This document shows, in pieces, positions 1 through 8,450 of a stretch of 64,000 nt of DNA. The notes under the pieces are model-generated. The model was not told where the DNA came from. It searched no databases and was given only the letters and a program-made list of their open reading frames with translations. The translations under genes and the position numbers were made by a program. How positions within the stretch are numbered: the stretch's first letter is position 1; every line of letters starts with the position of its first letter. Source of the DNA: Micromonospora rhizosphaerae (lineage in GTDB: Bacteria > Actinomycetota > Actinomycetes > Mycobacteriales > Micromonosporaceae); NCBI RefSeq assembly GCF_900091465.1, contig NZ_FMHV01000002.1, forward strand, positions 2,542,001-2,606,000, read 5' to 3'.

Positions 1-2
1 GT

Positions 3-1814
3 GTGGGTGTGGGACGTCCGGACACTGACCAACCAGTCGGCCTGACCGCCGCCCCGGCCGCCGACGCGTCCCGGCCCCGCCGCCGTTGGCCGGGGCGCCC
101 GGTCGACGCGCTGGTGGTCGCGGGCTACCTTGCCCTGGCCGTGCTGCTCACCGCCGACCAGTGGCGGCGCCCGGAGCGGCTCTTCCACCAGGCCGGCGAC
201 CAGATGCTCTTCGAGTGGATGTTGGCCCGGGCCGCGCGGGCGGTGACCGGGCCGGAGAACCCGCTGCACAGCACGGCCCTGAACGCCCCGGACGGGGTGA
301 ACATGATGGCCAACACCTCGGTGCTGGGGCTGGGTGTACCGCTGACCCCGGTGACGCTGCTGTTCGGCTCCCAGGCGGCCTTCCTGGTGGCGGTGATCTG
401 CTGCCTGGTCGGCACCGCCACCGCCTGGTACGCCCTGCTGGCCCGCAGGCTCGTCCGCTCCCGGGCCGCGGCGGCGGTCGGCGGTCTCTTCTGTGGCTTC
501 GCCCCGGGGATGGTCTCGCAGGCCGGGGCGCACCTGCACATGACCGCCCAGTTCCTGGTCCCGGTGATCCTCGGGCTGGTCTTCCGGCCCGGCACCGACC
601 GGGTGCGCCGGCACGGCGTCCTGCTCGGACTGACGGTGGCGTACCAGGTCTTCCTCGGCGAGGAGGCGCTGGTCTTCGTGGCCCTCGCCGCCGGGGTCTT
701 CGCCGTGGCGTACGCGCTGGCCGACCGGGAGGCCGCCCGCCGGCTGGCGCCCGCGGTGCTCGGCCGGATCGGCGTCGGCGCGCTGGTGGCGGGGGTGCTG
801 CTGGCGTACCCGCTCTGGTTCCAGTTCCGGGGTCCCGGGCACTACCAGGGGATGCCCTTCTTCGCGCAGGGCTTCCGGCTCGACGCCGCCTCGTTCACCG
901 CCGCCGCCCGGCAGAGCGTCGCCGGGGACGACCACCTGCCGGGGCTGCTGTCGCCGAACCCGACCGAGGAGAACTCCTTCTTCGGGCCCGGGCTGCCGCT
1001 GCTGGCCGTGCTGGTGGTGGCCCGGCTGTGGCGGCGCCCGCTGGTCCGCGCGCTGGCCGTCTGCGGCCTGCTCTTCGCCCTGCTCTCCCTCGGCACCGGG
1101 ATCCGGGTGAACCACCACGAGACCGGGTTGCCCGGGCCGTACCGGCTGGTCGCCGGGGTGCCGCTGCTCGACCTGGTGGTGCCGGCCCGGTTCGCGCTGG
1201 TCTGTGTACCGGTTCTGGGCGTGCTGCTCGCCCTCGCCCTGGACCGGGTGCACGCGCGGCCCGCGCCCGACCGGTCGGCGTCGCGGGCGGCACGGCTGCT
1301 CTGGACCGGGGCGGTGGCGGCCGCGCTGCTGCCGCTCGCCCCGACGCCGATCCGCACCGTGCCGGCCGCGCCGGTGCCGGCGTTCGTCGCCGAGGGCGGC
1401 TGGCGGGCGTACGTGCCGCCCGGGCGAACACTGGTGCCGGTGCCTCCGGTCACCGGCGCGGCGGTCAGCCCGGCCACCCTCTGGTCGGCCCGGACCGGGC
1501 TGGCCTTCACCGCGCCGGGCGGCTACTTCATCGGCCCCCGGGGCGCGGACGACCCGACCGCGCACTGGGGCGCCCCGGACCGCCCGACCTCGCTGCTGCT
1601 GCGCCGGGCCGCGGAGACCGGGCAGGTGCCCCCGATCACCGACGTCGACCGCCGCCAGGCCGTCGAGGATCTGCGCCACTGGCGCGCCGCCGTTCTGGTC
1701 CAGGCCGGGTCCGCCCCGGCCGACCCGGTCCGCGCGACGGTGGACGCGTTGCTCGGCCCCGGGCGGGACGTCGACGGCGCCCACATCTGGGACGTCCGCC
1801 CGCTGGTCGGCTGA
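3..1814 (+). CDS. Polytopic membrane protein, possible GT-C-type glycosyltransferase (5' end may be cut)
   Basis: About 603 residues. There are roughly ten hydrophobic segments from residue 35 to 450, then a soluble C-terminal part of about 150 residues. It is clearly paralogous to the convergent gene that follows: both carry a D-(Q/H)-x-x-FEW motif after the first membrane segment, then NAPDGVNMMANTS, a (G/N)EE loop motif, AYPLWFQF, GRTLVPVP and GGYFIGP. A long first extracytoplasmic loop with conserved acidic residues followed by a soluble tail resembles lipid-linked-sugar GT-C enzymes, but no family signature is certain. The GTG at base 3 gives an N-terminus of the same length as the paralogue, yet the real start could lie left of the window. 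Membrane location is seen; function is inferred. Confidence 0.75.
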   Translation: MGVGRPDTDQPVGLTAAPAADASRPRRRWPGRPVDALVVAGYLALAVLLTADQWRRPERLFHQAGDQMLFEWMLARAARAVTGPENPLHSTALNAPDGVNMMANTSVLGLGVPLTPVTLLFGSQAAFLVAVICCLVGTATAWYALLARRLVRSRAAAAVGGLFCGFAPGMVSQAGAHLHMTAQFLVPVILGLVFRPGTDRVRRHGVLLGLTVAYQVFLGEEALVFVALAAGVFAVAYALADREAARRLAPAVLGRIGVGALVAGVLLAYPLWFQFRGPGHYQGMPFFAQGFRLDAASFTAAARQSVAGDDHLPGLLSPNPTEENSFFGPGLPLLAVLVVARLWRRPLVRALAVCGLLFALLSLGTGIRVNHHETGLPGPYRLVAGVPLLDLVVPARFALVCVPVLGVLLALALDRVHARPAPDRSASRAARLLWTGAVAAALLPLAPTPIRTVPAAPVPAFVAEGGWRAYVPPGRTLVPVPPVTGAAVSPATLWSARTGLAFTAPGGYFIGPRGADDPTAHWGAPDRPTSLLLRRAAETGQVPPITDVDRRQAVEDLRHWRAAVLVQAGSAPADPVRATVDALLGPGRDVDGAHIWDVRPLVG

Positions 1815-1832
1815 GCGTGCCGCCGGGGGTGG

Positions 1833-1850
1833 ACCGGCGCCGGCGCCGGT
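1833..1850. terminator. Candidate bidirectional terminator between convergent genes
   Basis: A perfect 18-base palindrome of GCC/GGC units lies in the 50-base gap between two convergent genes. There is no T-run, which is common for actinobacterial terminators. Its GC-only composition makes this weak evidence. Confidence 0.35.
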
Positions 1851-1864
1851 GACCGGGCCTTTCG

Positions 1865-3730
1865 TCAGACCAGGCCGCGGACGTCCCAGAGCCAGACGTC
1901 GTCGACCCGCCGGGGCGGGCCGAGCAGGGCGGTCATCAGGTCGCGCAGGACCGTCTCGTCGGGGTTCGCGCCGAGCACCACCACCGAGGCCCGCCAGAAG
2001 CGTAGGTCCGCCACCGCCTGGCGGCGGTGCTCCGCGGTGATCGGCGGCAGCGTGCCGGCGTCCATGGTGGAGTAGATCAGCGTGCTGGTCGGCCGGTTCG
2101 GCGCGCCGAACATGCCCTGCTCCTCCGGCCCGGGGCCGATGAAGTAGCCGCCGGGAATCGGGAACGCCTGCCCGGTCAGCGCGCTCCAGCGCAGCGTGGG
2201 CAGGCCGTGCACGTTGCTCGGGATGGGCACCGGCACCAGCGTCCGGCCGGCCGGGACGTACGGGCGCCAGCCACCGGCGGTGATGAAGTGCGGCGGCGGG
2301 TCGACGTGCTGGGCGGGCAGCGGCCGGGGGAAGAGCGGCAGCAGCGCGAGCGTGACGGCGGCGTACCCGACCGGCCGCAGCCAGCGCCGGGGGGTCGGTG
2401 GCGTGACCGCGTCGTCGGCCCGCTCCGGGGCGGAGCGCGGGGCCGGCACCGGCGGACGGCCGCCGGCCAGCGCGTCCCAGGCCAGCGCGAGCAGGACCCC
2501 GACCGCGCCCGCGACCACCAGGGCCAACCGGGTCGGCATCATCATCTCGACCAGCGGCAGGTCGTCCGGGACGTACGCCCAGGGGCCGTCGATCGCGGTC
2601 TCCACGCCGTTGAACCGCACCTTCGGGCCGATCGCCGCGACGGTGAAGCCGACCACCAGCACGGCGACGATCCGGGCGGCCCGCGAACGGCGGACCAGCA
2701 GCGCCAGGGCGACCAGCGCGACCAGCGCCAGCGGCCAGCCGAACCAGCTGTTCTGCTCGGTCAGCCCGATGGTCTGCTCCACCGCCTCACTGCCGGCGAC
2801 GGTGTCCCGGGGGAAGGTGACGAACGCCGCCAGGTCCTCGCCCCAACTGTGGAAGACCCCGCCCTGCAGCCCCCGGTAGGACTGCGGACCGTTGAACTGG
2901 AACCAGAGCGGGTAGGCGGCCAGCAGCAGGGCCAGCCCGCCGCCGACGCCGAGCGCGGCCAGGAAGGTACCCGCCCGGGCCCACGCCGCCCGCGGCCGCT
3001 GCACCGCGTACGCCCCCACGATCACCAGGCAGGCCAGCGCGGTGAGCAGCAGCATCTCCTCGTTGATGAAGATCTGGTACGCCACCAGCAGGCCGAGGGC
3101 GATCCCGTTGCGCCGCCACCGGCCCGGCTCGCCGAGGCGCAGCACCCGCACCACGATCAGCGGGAGCAGGAAGTTGGAGACGAAGTTCGGCTGGCCGTTG
3201 GCGTGGTGCACGATGCCGGGGGCGAAGCCCAGGAAGGCGCCGCCGACGAAGGCCGCGCCCCGGGAGCGCACCAGGTGTCGGGAGAGCATCCAGTACGAGG
3301 TGCCGGCCGTCGCGCCGAGCGCCCCGCCCAGGTAGAGCGCGTACATCACCTGGGGGCCGAGGAGCAGGGTGAGCGGCGCCAGCGGCAGGGTGACCCCGAG
3401 CAGCGAGGTGTTCGCCATCATGTTCACGCCGTCGGGGGCGTTCTGCCGGGCGGTGAAGAGCGGGTTCTCCAGGTGGCGCACCGAGTAGGCGCCGTGCGCG
3501 AAGAGCCACTCGAACCAACTGTGGTCGGTCGGCAGGTGCGACGAGACGCGGTGCTGGACATCTCCCCAGTAGTTGAGGCAGACGAAAACGCCGAGCAACG
3601 CATAGGCTCCGATGGCCAGCACGTCGGCGCGGACCGGCCGGCGTCGGGGCCGGCGCGGCGGGTCGGCCACGACGGGCTCGACCGCGACGGACGCGGGGTT
3701 CAGCGAGGGGTCTACCACCGGCACAGCCAC
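1865..3730 (-). CDS. Polytopic membrane protein, paralogue of the gene at 3-1814
   Basis: About 621 residues from a GTG at 3730. There are roughly ten membrane segments and a soluble C-terminal domain of about 150 residues ending in WDVRGLV. The motif order is the same as in the convergent neighbour (FEW after the first segment, NAPDGVNMMANTS, NEE, AYPLWFQFNGP, GRTLVPVP, GGYFIGP), so the two arose by duplication and inversion. The start is uncertain: an upstream ATG at 3844 would overlap the divergent propeller gene. The GTG at 3730 gives an N-terminal tail of about 39 residues that matches the paralogue. A GT-C-like enzyme is the best guess, with low certainty; YfhO-like or other multi-spanning proteins cannot be excluded. 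Confidence 0.75.
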   Translation of the reverse strand: MAVPVVDPSLNPASVAVEPVVADPPRRPRRRPVRADVLAIGAYALLGVFVCLNYWGDVQHRVSSHLPTDHSWFEWLFAHGAYSVRHLENPLFTARQNAPDGVNMMANTSLLGVTLPLAPLTLLLGPQVMYALYLGGALGATAGTSYWMLSRHLVRSRGAAFVGGAFLGFAPGIVHHANGQPNFVSNFLLPLIVVRVLRLGEPGRWRRNGIALGLLVAYQIFINEEMLLLTALACLVIVGAYAVQRPRAAWARAGTFLAALGVGGGLALLLAAYPLWFQFNGPQSYRGLQGGVFHSWGEDLAAFVTFPRDTVAGSEAVEQTIGLTEQNSWFGWPLALVALVALALLVRRSRAARIVAVLVVGFTVAAIGPKVRFNGVETAIDGPWAYVPDDLPLVEMMMPTRLALVVAGAVGVLLALAWDALAGGRPPVPAPRSAPERADDAVTPPTPRRWLRPVGYAAVTLALLPLFPRPLPAQHVDPPPHFITAGGWRPYVPAGRTLVPVPIPSNVHGLPTLRWSALTGQAFPIPGGYFIGPGPEEQGMFGAPNRPTSTLIYSTMDAGTLPPITAEHRRQAVADLRFWRASVVVLGANPDETVLRDLMTALLGPPRRVDDVWLWDVRGLV

Positions 3731-3833
3731 GACGGGCCATCGTACAGGCGGAGCGGCGTCGCTCCGGCCCGCCCGGAGCGGCCCCCCGGCGGCCGCTCGG
3801 GGCGCCCCGGCGGCTGGCCGGGGAGGGGTGGTA

Positions 3834-5114
3834 GTGACGGTCATCGATCTAGGTGAGCTCCGTGACGAGGCCGCCCCCGGCCCGTCGCCCCGCCGGCCGC
3901 GTTCCGCCACCCGGCTGTACCGCTGTCTGGCGGTGCTGGTGGTCGCCCTGGTCACGCTCGCCGGCGCCGCGCCGGTGCCCGGTCGCACCGGGGCCATCGT
4001 GCCGGGTGGACCCGGCGCCGAGGCGTTCCTCGTCGGGGACCGGCTCTACGTGCTGGAAGTGGCGCACCCGGGGGGCGGGGCCTGGCGGCGGCAGCTGGTC
4101 GCGTACCGGCTCACGCCGGGCCACCAGCTCCCGGTGCTGTGGCGAACGTCGCTGCCGGACGGAGGCAACGACGTCGGGCTGCTGGAGCGAGACGGGACGG
4201 TGCTGCTCACCGGGCGGTCGGCCGAGAACACCGGGTACGAGACGTCCACGGTGGACACCCGGACCGGCCGGCCGGGCTGGCGGCAACCCGGTGTCGCCGT
4301 CGTGGGCCACGACGCCGTGCTCGTCCAGTCCGTCGAGGACGAGGGAATGACCGCGATCCGCCGGGTGGATCCGTCGACCGGTCGGACCCTCTGGTCGGTC
4401 CCGATCCCCGCGACCGGCACCCACCTGCGCTTCGGACCGGAGGGGATCGACCGAATCGTGCTGGCCCGCCCGTCCGGCGACGTCGAGGTCTTCGACGCCT
4501 CCTCCGGCGCCCGGCTGATCGCCCGCAACATCCGCCCCGGTGAGCTGCCGACCTGGCAGCGCACCCAGGTGGTGGACGAGCTGCTGCTGGTGATCCGGGA
4601 CAACGGCGGCTCGGTGACGGCGTACGGCCTGGACGGGCTGGAGTTGCGGTGGACGGCCCGGCTCTCGCTGGTCGGTTACGTGGAGGTCTGCGGCGAGCTG
4701 CTCTGCGCGTACCGGCAGACCGGCGGGATGTGGGCGCTCGACCCGGCGACGGGCAGCACCTGGTGGACCGACCCGCGCTCGCAGTCCGTGCTGCGGGTGA
4801 CCGGTGGTCGGTTCCTGGTCGACCGGGCCGACGCCACCGGATCGCGGTACGCGGTGGTGGAGGCGGCCACCGGCCGGCTGCTGGCCGACCTCGGGACCTG
4901 GGAAGTGGCGAGGTGGGCGGACCCGGCGGACCCGGTGATCGGAATCCGGCGCGGCCGGGACGGGCGGTTGCTCGTCGCCGAGCTGGACGTAGCGGCCGGC
5001 CGAGCCAGGGTGCGGGACGCGCTGCCGGACGTGCTCGGGGACTGCCGGTTCGGCGGGGACGTGTTGGTCTGCCGCCGGATTGACGGCCGGCTCGGGCTGT
5101 GGCGGCTGCCGTGA
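3834..5114 (+). CDS. Membrane-anchored PQQ-type beta-propeller protein
   Basis: 426 residues. A short cytoplasmic N-terminus (about 30 residues) is followed by one hydrophobic segment (about 31-46), then an extracytoplasmic region built of repeated blades of the type 'VDPSTGRTLWSV', 'LDPATGSTWW' and 'VVEAATGRLLADL'. These D-x-x-TG-x-x-xW turns are typical of PQQ/BamB-like propellers. No dehydrogenase active site is visible, so a binding or scaffold role is more likely than catalysis. The GTG start has a strong GGGAGGGG box just upstream. The stop overlaps the start of the next gene (GTGA), and that gene is a clear tandem duplicate, so the two should be co-transcribed. Confidence 0.85.
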   Translation: MTVIDLGELRDEAAPGPSPRRPRSATRLYRCLAVLVVALVTLAGAAPVPGRTGAIVPGGPGAEAFLVGDRLYVLEVAHPGGGAWRRQLVAYRLTPGHQLPVLWRTSLPDGGNDVGLLERDGTVLLTGRSAENTGYETSTVDTRTGRPGWRQPGVAVVGHDAVLVQSVEDEGMTAIRRVDPSTGRTLWSVPIPATGTHLRFGPEGIDRIVLARPSGDVEVFDASSGARLIARNIRPGELPTWQRTQVVDELLLVIRDNGGSVTAYGLDGLELRWTARLSLVGYVEVCGELLCAYRQTGGMWALDPATGSTWWTDPRSQSVLRVTGGRFLVDRADATGSRYAVVEAATGRLLADLGTWEVARWADPADPVIGIRRGRDGRLLVAELDVAAGRARVRDALPDVLGDCRFGGDVLVCRRIDGRLGLWRLP

Positions 5115-6397
5115 CCCCGACGATCGAGCTGGGCGAGATGCGCCACGGCGAGGAGGTCGGCCCGCCGCCCGATCCGCCTCGGCCATCGAGCCGGTCGCTG
5201 CGGATCGCCGCGCTCTGCTCGGTCGTGCTGCTCACCCTGGCCGGGGCCGCGCCCACCCCGGTTTGGCCCCGGCCGGTGCTGGTGCCCGCCCCGCAGGGCG
5301 CCACCTTCCTCGTCGTCGGGGACCGGCTGGTCGTCGCGGACGGGCCAAACACCGTCGGCGGGGATGGACGGCTGGTGGCCGCGTACCGGCTGCCCGGCGG
5401 CGAGCCGCTGTGGCGGCTCGGAATGCCCGGCGGTGACCACGTGCTGGGAGTCGGCATGGTGGCCGGGACGCTGCTGGTGTCCAGCAGCCCCGCCGGCGCC
5501 GGCGACCCGACTTCGACCGCGGTGGACATCGACACCGGACGCGTGCGATGGCGGGAGCCCGGCTACCCGCTACCCACCCAGGACGGCCGGCTGCTCTTCG
5601 CGAGGTCCCGACCGGACGGGACCTGGACGCTGCGGTTGGTCGACCCGGCCTCGGGATCATCGCGCTGGTCACTGCCGATGCCGAGCAACGGGGCGGAGTA
5701 CCGCTTCGGTGACCGGGGGGTGGCAGAGATCGTGCTGCTGACCGTCGATGGCCGGGTGGAGATCCGGGATCCCGGATCGGGCGGCCTGCTGCGGGCCGGG
5801 CGGGTGCCGTCGGCCGCCGACGGCGTGTCGTACCGGTTCAACCAGGTCGTCGGCGACCTGCTGCTGCTCGACGACGGCGCGGGTTGGATCAGCGGCTACG
5901 GCCTCGAGCGGCTCGATCGGCGGTGGACCATCCCGGTGGACCTCCGGACGGCTGCCTACTTCCAGGACTGCGGGCATGTGATCTGCCTGCGGGACCGCGA
6001 CGCGCGGCTGCGCCTGATCGACCCGGCCACCGGGCGCTCGCGGTGGACCGGAGAGCGGTGGTTCGCCGTCTTCCCGGTCGGCGATCGGTTGCTCGCCGCC
6101 GAGGCGGGGGTAGGCCCGGAGCCCGAGTTGGTGGCGCTCGACCCGGCCACCGGACGAAGGGTTGGCCGGCTCGGCCGCTGGCAGCTCGCCGGGCCGGAGC
6201 TGTCCGGCCAGCCGCTGATCGGGCTGCGCCGGCTGCCCGGCGACCGTGAACTGGTCGCCGAGCTCGACGTGGCGGCCGGGCAGGTGCGCGTCCGCGACGT
6301 GCTGCCCGGCGCCTGGAACGACTGCGCGGTCGTCAGCGCGACCATGGTCTGCCAGCGGCCGGCCGGTGGCCTGGCCGTGTGGCGGCTCGACCATTGA
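5111..6397 (+). CDS. Membrane-anchored PQQ-type beta-propeller protein, tandem paralogue
   Basis: 428 residues, starting at a GTG that overlaps the stop of the upstream paralogue by four bases. It has the same architecture: a similar opening (PTIELGEM versus VIDLGEL in the neighbour), one membrane segment at about 31-46 ending LTLAGAAP, then propeller blades with D-x-x-TG turns ('VDIDTGRVRW', 'IDPATGRSRW', 'LDPATGRRVG'). Both proteins share the ending pattern 'VAELDVAAG-x-x-RVRD-x-LP' near the C-terminus, and each has two cysteines in the last 30 residues that could form a disulphide. Function is unknown; sensing or an assembly scaffold at the outer membrane face is an inference. Confidence 0.85.
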   Translation: MTPTIELGEMRHGEEVGPPPDPPRPSSRSLRIAALCSVVLLTLAGAAPTPVWPRPVLVPAPQGATFLVVGDRLVVADGPNTVGGDGRLVAAYRLPGGEPLWRLGMPGGDHVLGVGMVAGTLLVSSSPAGAGDPTSTAVDIDTGRVRWREPGYPLPTQDGRLLFARSRPDGTWTLRLVDPASGSSRWSLPMPSNGAEYRFGDRGVAEIVLLTVDGRVEIRDPGSGGLLRAGRVPSAADGVSYRFNQVVGDLLLLDDGAGWISGYGLERLDRRWTIPVDLRTAAYFQDCGHVICLRDRDARLRLIDPATGRSRWTGERWFAVFPVGDRLLAAEAGVGPEPELVALDPATGRRVGRLGRWQLAGPELSGQPLIGLRRLPGDRELVAELDVAAGQVRVRDVLPGAWNDCAVVSATMVCQRPAGGLAVWRLDH

Positions 6398-6426
6398 TCA
6401 ACCTGATGCGGTGGCGGGACGGCCGG

Positions 6427-7611
6427 TCACCAGTTGGCCTGCGCGGGGGCCGGCGGCAGCGGTACGGACGCCGGCCGGATGACGTACGCCACGCCGCCGC
6501 TGCCGGCCTGCCAGGCCGCCTCGAACCGGTCCCGGTCAACGGTCCGCCGGACCGCGTCGTCGTCCGGGGCGTACGGGTCGTTCAGCACCGGGTCGCCGTC
6601 CACGGTGAAGCCGACCAGCACCATCAGGTGCCCCCGGGTGTCGTAGTCCAGCCCGGGCATCTCGCCGGCCCGGAAGGCGGCCGAGACGATCAGCGGCACG
6701 CCGGCGGCGACGAACTCCTCCGCCTCGGCCAGGGACCGCAGCCGGGTGACGAAGGCGTCCATCCCGTGCAGCCCCGCGTACGCGGTGTTGAACGGCCAGT
6801 TCCCCGCGCCCGCGTACGCGTGGTCATAGCAGTGCCGGGCGGCGTGCACCACCACCGGCCGGGGGCCGGGGGGCGTCACCCAGGCGTACCGGTCCGGCGC
6901 CGGCCCGGCGGCCCAGAAGTCCAGCACCATGGAGACGCAGGTGGGGCTGCACCAGGAGTCCCCGCCGCCGCCCCAGCGCGTCTCCCCATCGGCGTGCCGG
7001 CGCTGCGAGAACCGGGGCACCTCGATCACCCGGCCGTGCCCGGCCCGCCCGGGGAGGGCCCGGTGGGCGCCGATGGTCGGTGGCTCGTGCCGGCCGGAGG
7101 CGACCGCGCCGACCGTGCGCAGCACCGGCGTGGCGTCGCCGCCGGCCGGCCGGAGCAGGGTCACCCGCGCCTGCCAGCCGGTCACCGTCGCGTCCGCCAC
7201 GACCAGGGTGTCCGTCTCCACCCGCGCGTCGCCGTCGCGCTGACCTGGCACCGAGGTACGCGGCAGGGTGGCGTCGTCGGCCGCCCAGTCCGCGAGGACG
7301 TACCAGCCGGTGGTCGGGGCGCCGGCGTGCCAGCCGCGCAGCTCGACCCGGAGCCAGCAGCCGGGCGGGGTGTCCGCGGTCCAGGAGGGGATGACCTCCC
7401 GTACCGGGAAGCCGGTCTCCACGGGCGGGGAGGTCCAGCTCGCCGCGTCGTACCGGATGGCGGGGTCGCCGTGGTCGAGCTGCCGGGCCGGGGTGGCCAC
7501 CGTCCCGCCGCCGTCGCCCGGGGCCACCCCGTCGGCGGCGCCGAGGCCGAGGTCGGCCGGCAGGCGGAAACCGCGGTAGGCGATGTCCCGCCCGGTGGGC
7601 GCTCCGGTCAT
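6427..7611 (-). CDS. C39-like cysteine peptidase
   Basis: 394 residues from an ATG at 7611 preceded by a GGAG box; the longer open frame beyond it has no supporting ribosome site. The N-terminal half (about 1-210) looks like a beta-rich binding region. The C-terminal half (about 220-390) has the papain-like C39 pattern: a cysteine in WCSPTCVSMVLDFW, a histidine in RGHLMVLVGF and the aspartate of VLNDPYA. No convincing signal peptide is present at this start. It is divergent from the two-component system, so regulation by that system is possible. Substrate is unknown; 'peptidase C39 family protein' is the expected family name. Confidence 0.85.
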   Translation of the reverse strand: MTGAPTGRDIAYRGFRLPADLGLGAADGVAPGDGGGTVATPARQLDHGDPAIRYDAASWTSPPVETGFPVREVIPSWTADTPPGCWLRVELRGWHAGAPTTGWYVLADWAADDATLPRTSVPGQRDGDARVETDTLVVADATVTGWQARVTLLRPAGGDATPVLRTVGAVASGRHEPPTIGAHRALPGRAGHGRVIEVPRFSQRRHADGETRWGGGGDSWCSPTCVSMVLDFWAAGPAPDRYAWVTPPGPRPVVVHAARHCYDHAYAGAGNWPFNTAYAGLHGMDAFVTRLRSLAEAEEFVAAGVPLIVSAAFRAGEMPGLDYDTRGHLMVLVGFTVDGDPVLNDPYAPDDDAVRRTVDRDRFEAAWQAGSGGVAYVIRPASVPLPPAPAQANW

Positions 7612-7781
7612 GGCAGCTCCGTCCGCTCGTCGCCCGTCGACCTGGCCGCGCCCGCCCCGGGCACCTGTCGCTCGGCATCGGGAAGGATCGCGTACCCGAA
7701 AGTTTTTTGCAACGGCGGCGAGGGACGCTGGTTTGGTGGCCGGCACTAGGTTGTCGGGAGGTCACGAGGGGAGGATCGAAG

Positions 7782-8450
7782 ATGCGGGTACTGGTGGTGG
7801 AGGACGAGCGCAACCTCGCCGACGCGATCGCGCGCGGGCTGCGCAATCGCGGCATGGCCGTGGACGTCGCGTACGACGGCACGACCGGCCACGAGGCCGC
7901 CTTCGTCACCCGGTACGACGTGGTGATCCTGGACCGGGACCTGCCCGGCGTGCACGGCGACCGGATCTGCGCCGACCTGGCCGCCTCCGGCACCCTGACC
8001 CGGGTGCTGATGCTCACCGCGAGCGGCACGGTCGCGGACAAGGTCGAGGGGTTGCAGCTCGGCGCCGACGACTACCTGCCCAAGCCGTTCGCCTTCGACG
8101 AGCTGGTGGCCCGGGTGCAGGCGCTCGGCCGGCGGGCCACCCCGGCCGCCCCGCCGGTGCTGGAGGTCGCCGACCTGGTGCTCGACCCGGCCCGGCGGGT
8201 GGTCACCCGGGGCGGCGTGCCGGTCGACCTGACCAACAAGGAGTTCGGCGTCCTCTGCGAGCTGCTCAAGGCGCGCGGCGCGGTGGTCTCCAGCGAGGAG
8301 CTGCTGGAACGGGTCTGGGACGCCAACACGGACCCGTTCACCACCATCGTCCGGGTCACCGTGATGACGCTGCGGCGCAAGCTCGGCGACCCACCGCTGA
8401 TCGAGACGGTGGTCGGCGCCGGCTACCGGACCGCCGAGGTTTCGGCGTGA
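7782..8450 (+). CDS. OmpR-family response regulator
   Basis: 222 residues. The receiver domain (about 1-115) has the acidic pair E7/D8, phospho-acceptor D51 in ILDRDLPG, T79 and K101 in LPKPF. A C-terminal winged-helix DNA-binding domain (about 125-220) carries the NKEFGVLCELL and RVTVMTLRRKLGDP segments typical of OmpR/PhoB regulators. The ATG has a strong GAGGGGAGGA box upstream. The stop overlaps the start of the histidine kinase (GTGA), making a two-gene operon. It lies divergent from the C39-like peptidase with about 170 bases between starts, which is a natural place for its operator. The signal sensed is not evident. Confidence 0.95.
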   Translation: MRVLVVEDERNLADAIARGLRNRGMAVDVAYDGTTGHEAAFVTRYDVVILDRDLPGVHGDRICADLAASGTLTRVLMLTASGTVADKVEGLQLGADDYLPKPFAFDELVARVQALGRRATPAAPPVLEVADLVLDPARRVVTRGGVPVDLTNKEFGVLCELLKARGAVVSSEELLERVWDANTDPFTTIVRVTVMTLRRKLGDPPLIETVVGAGYRTAEVSA

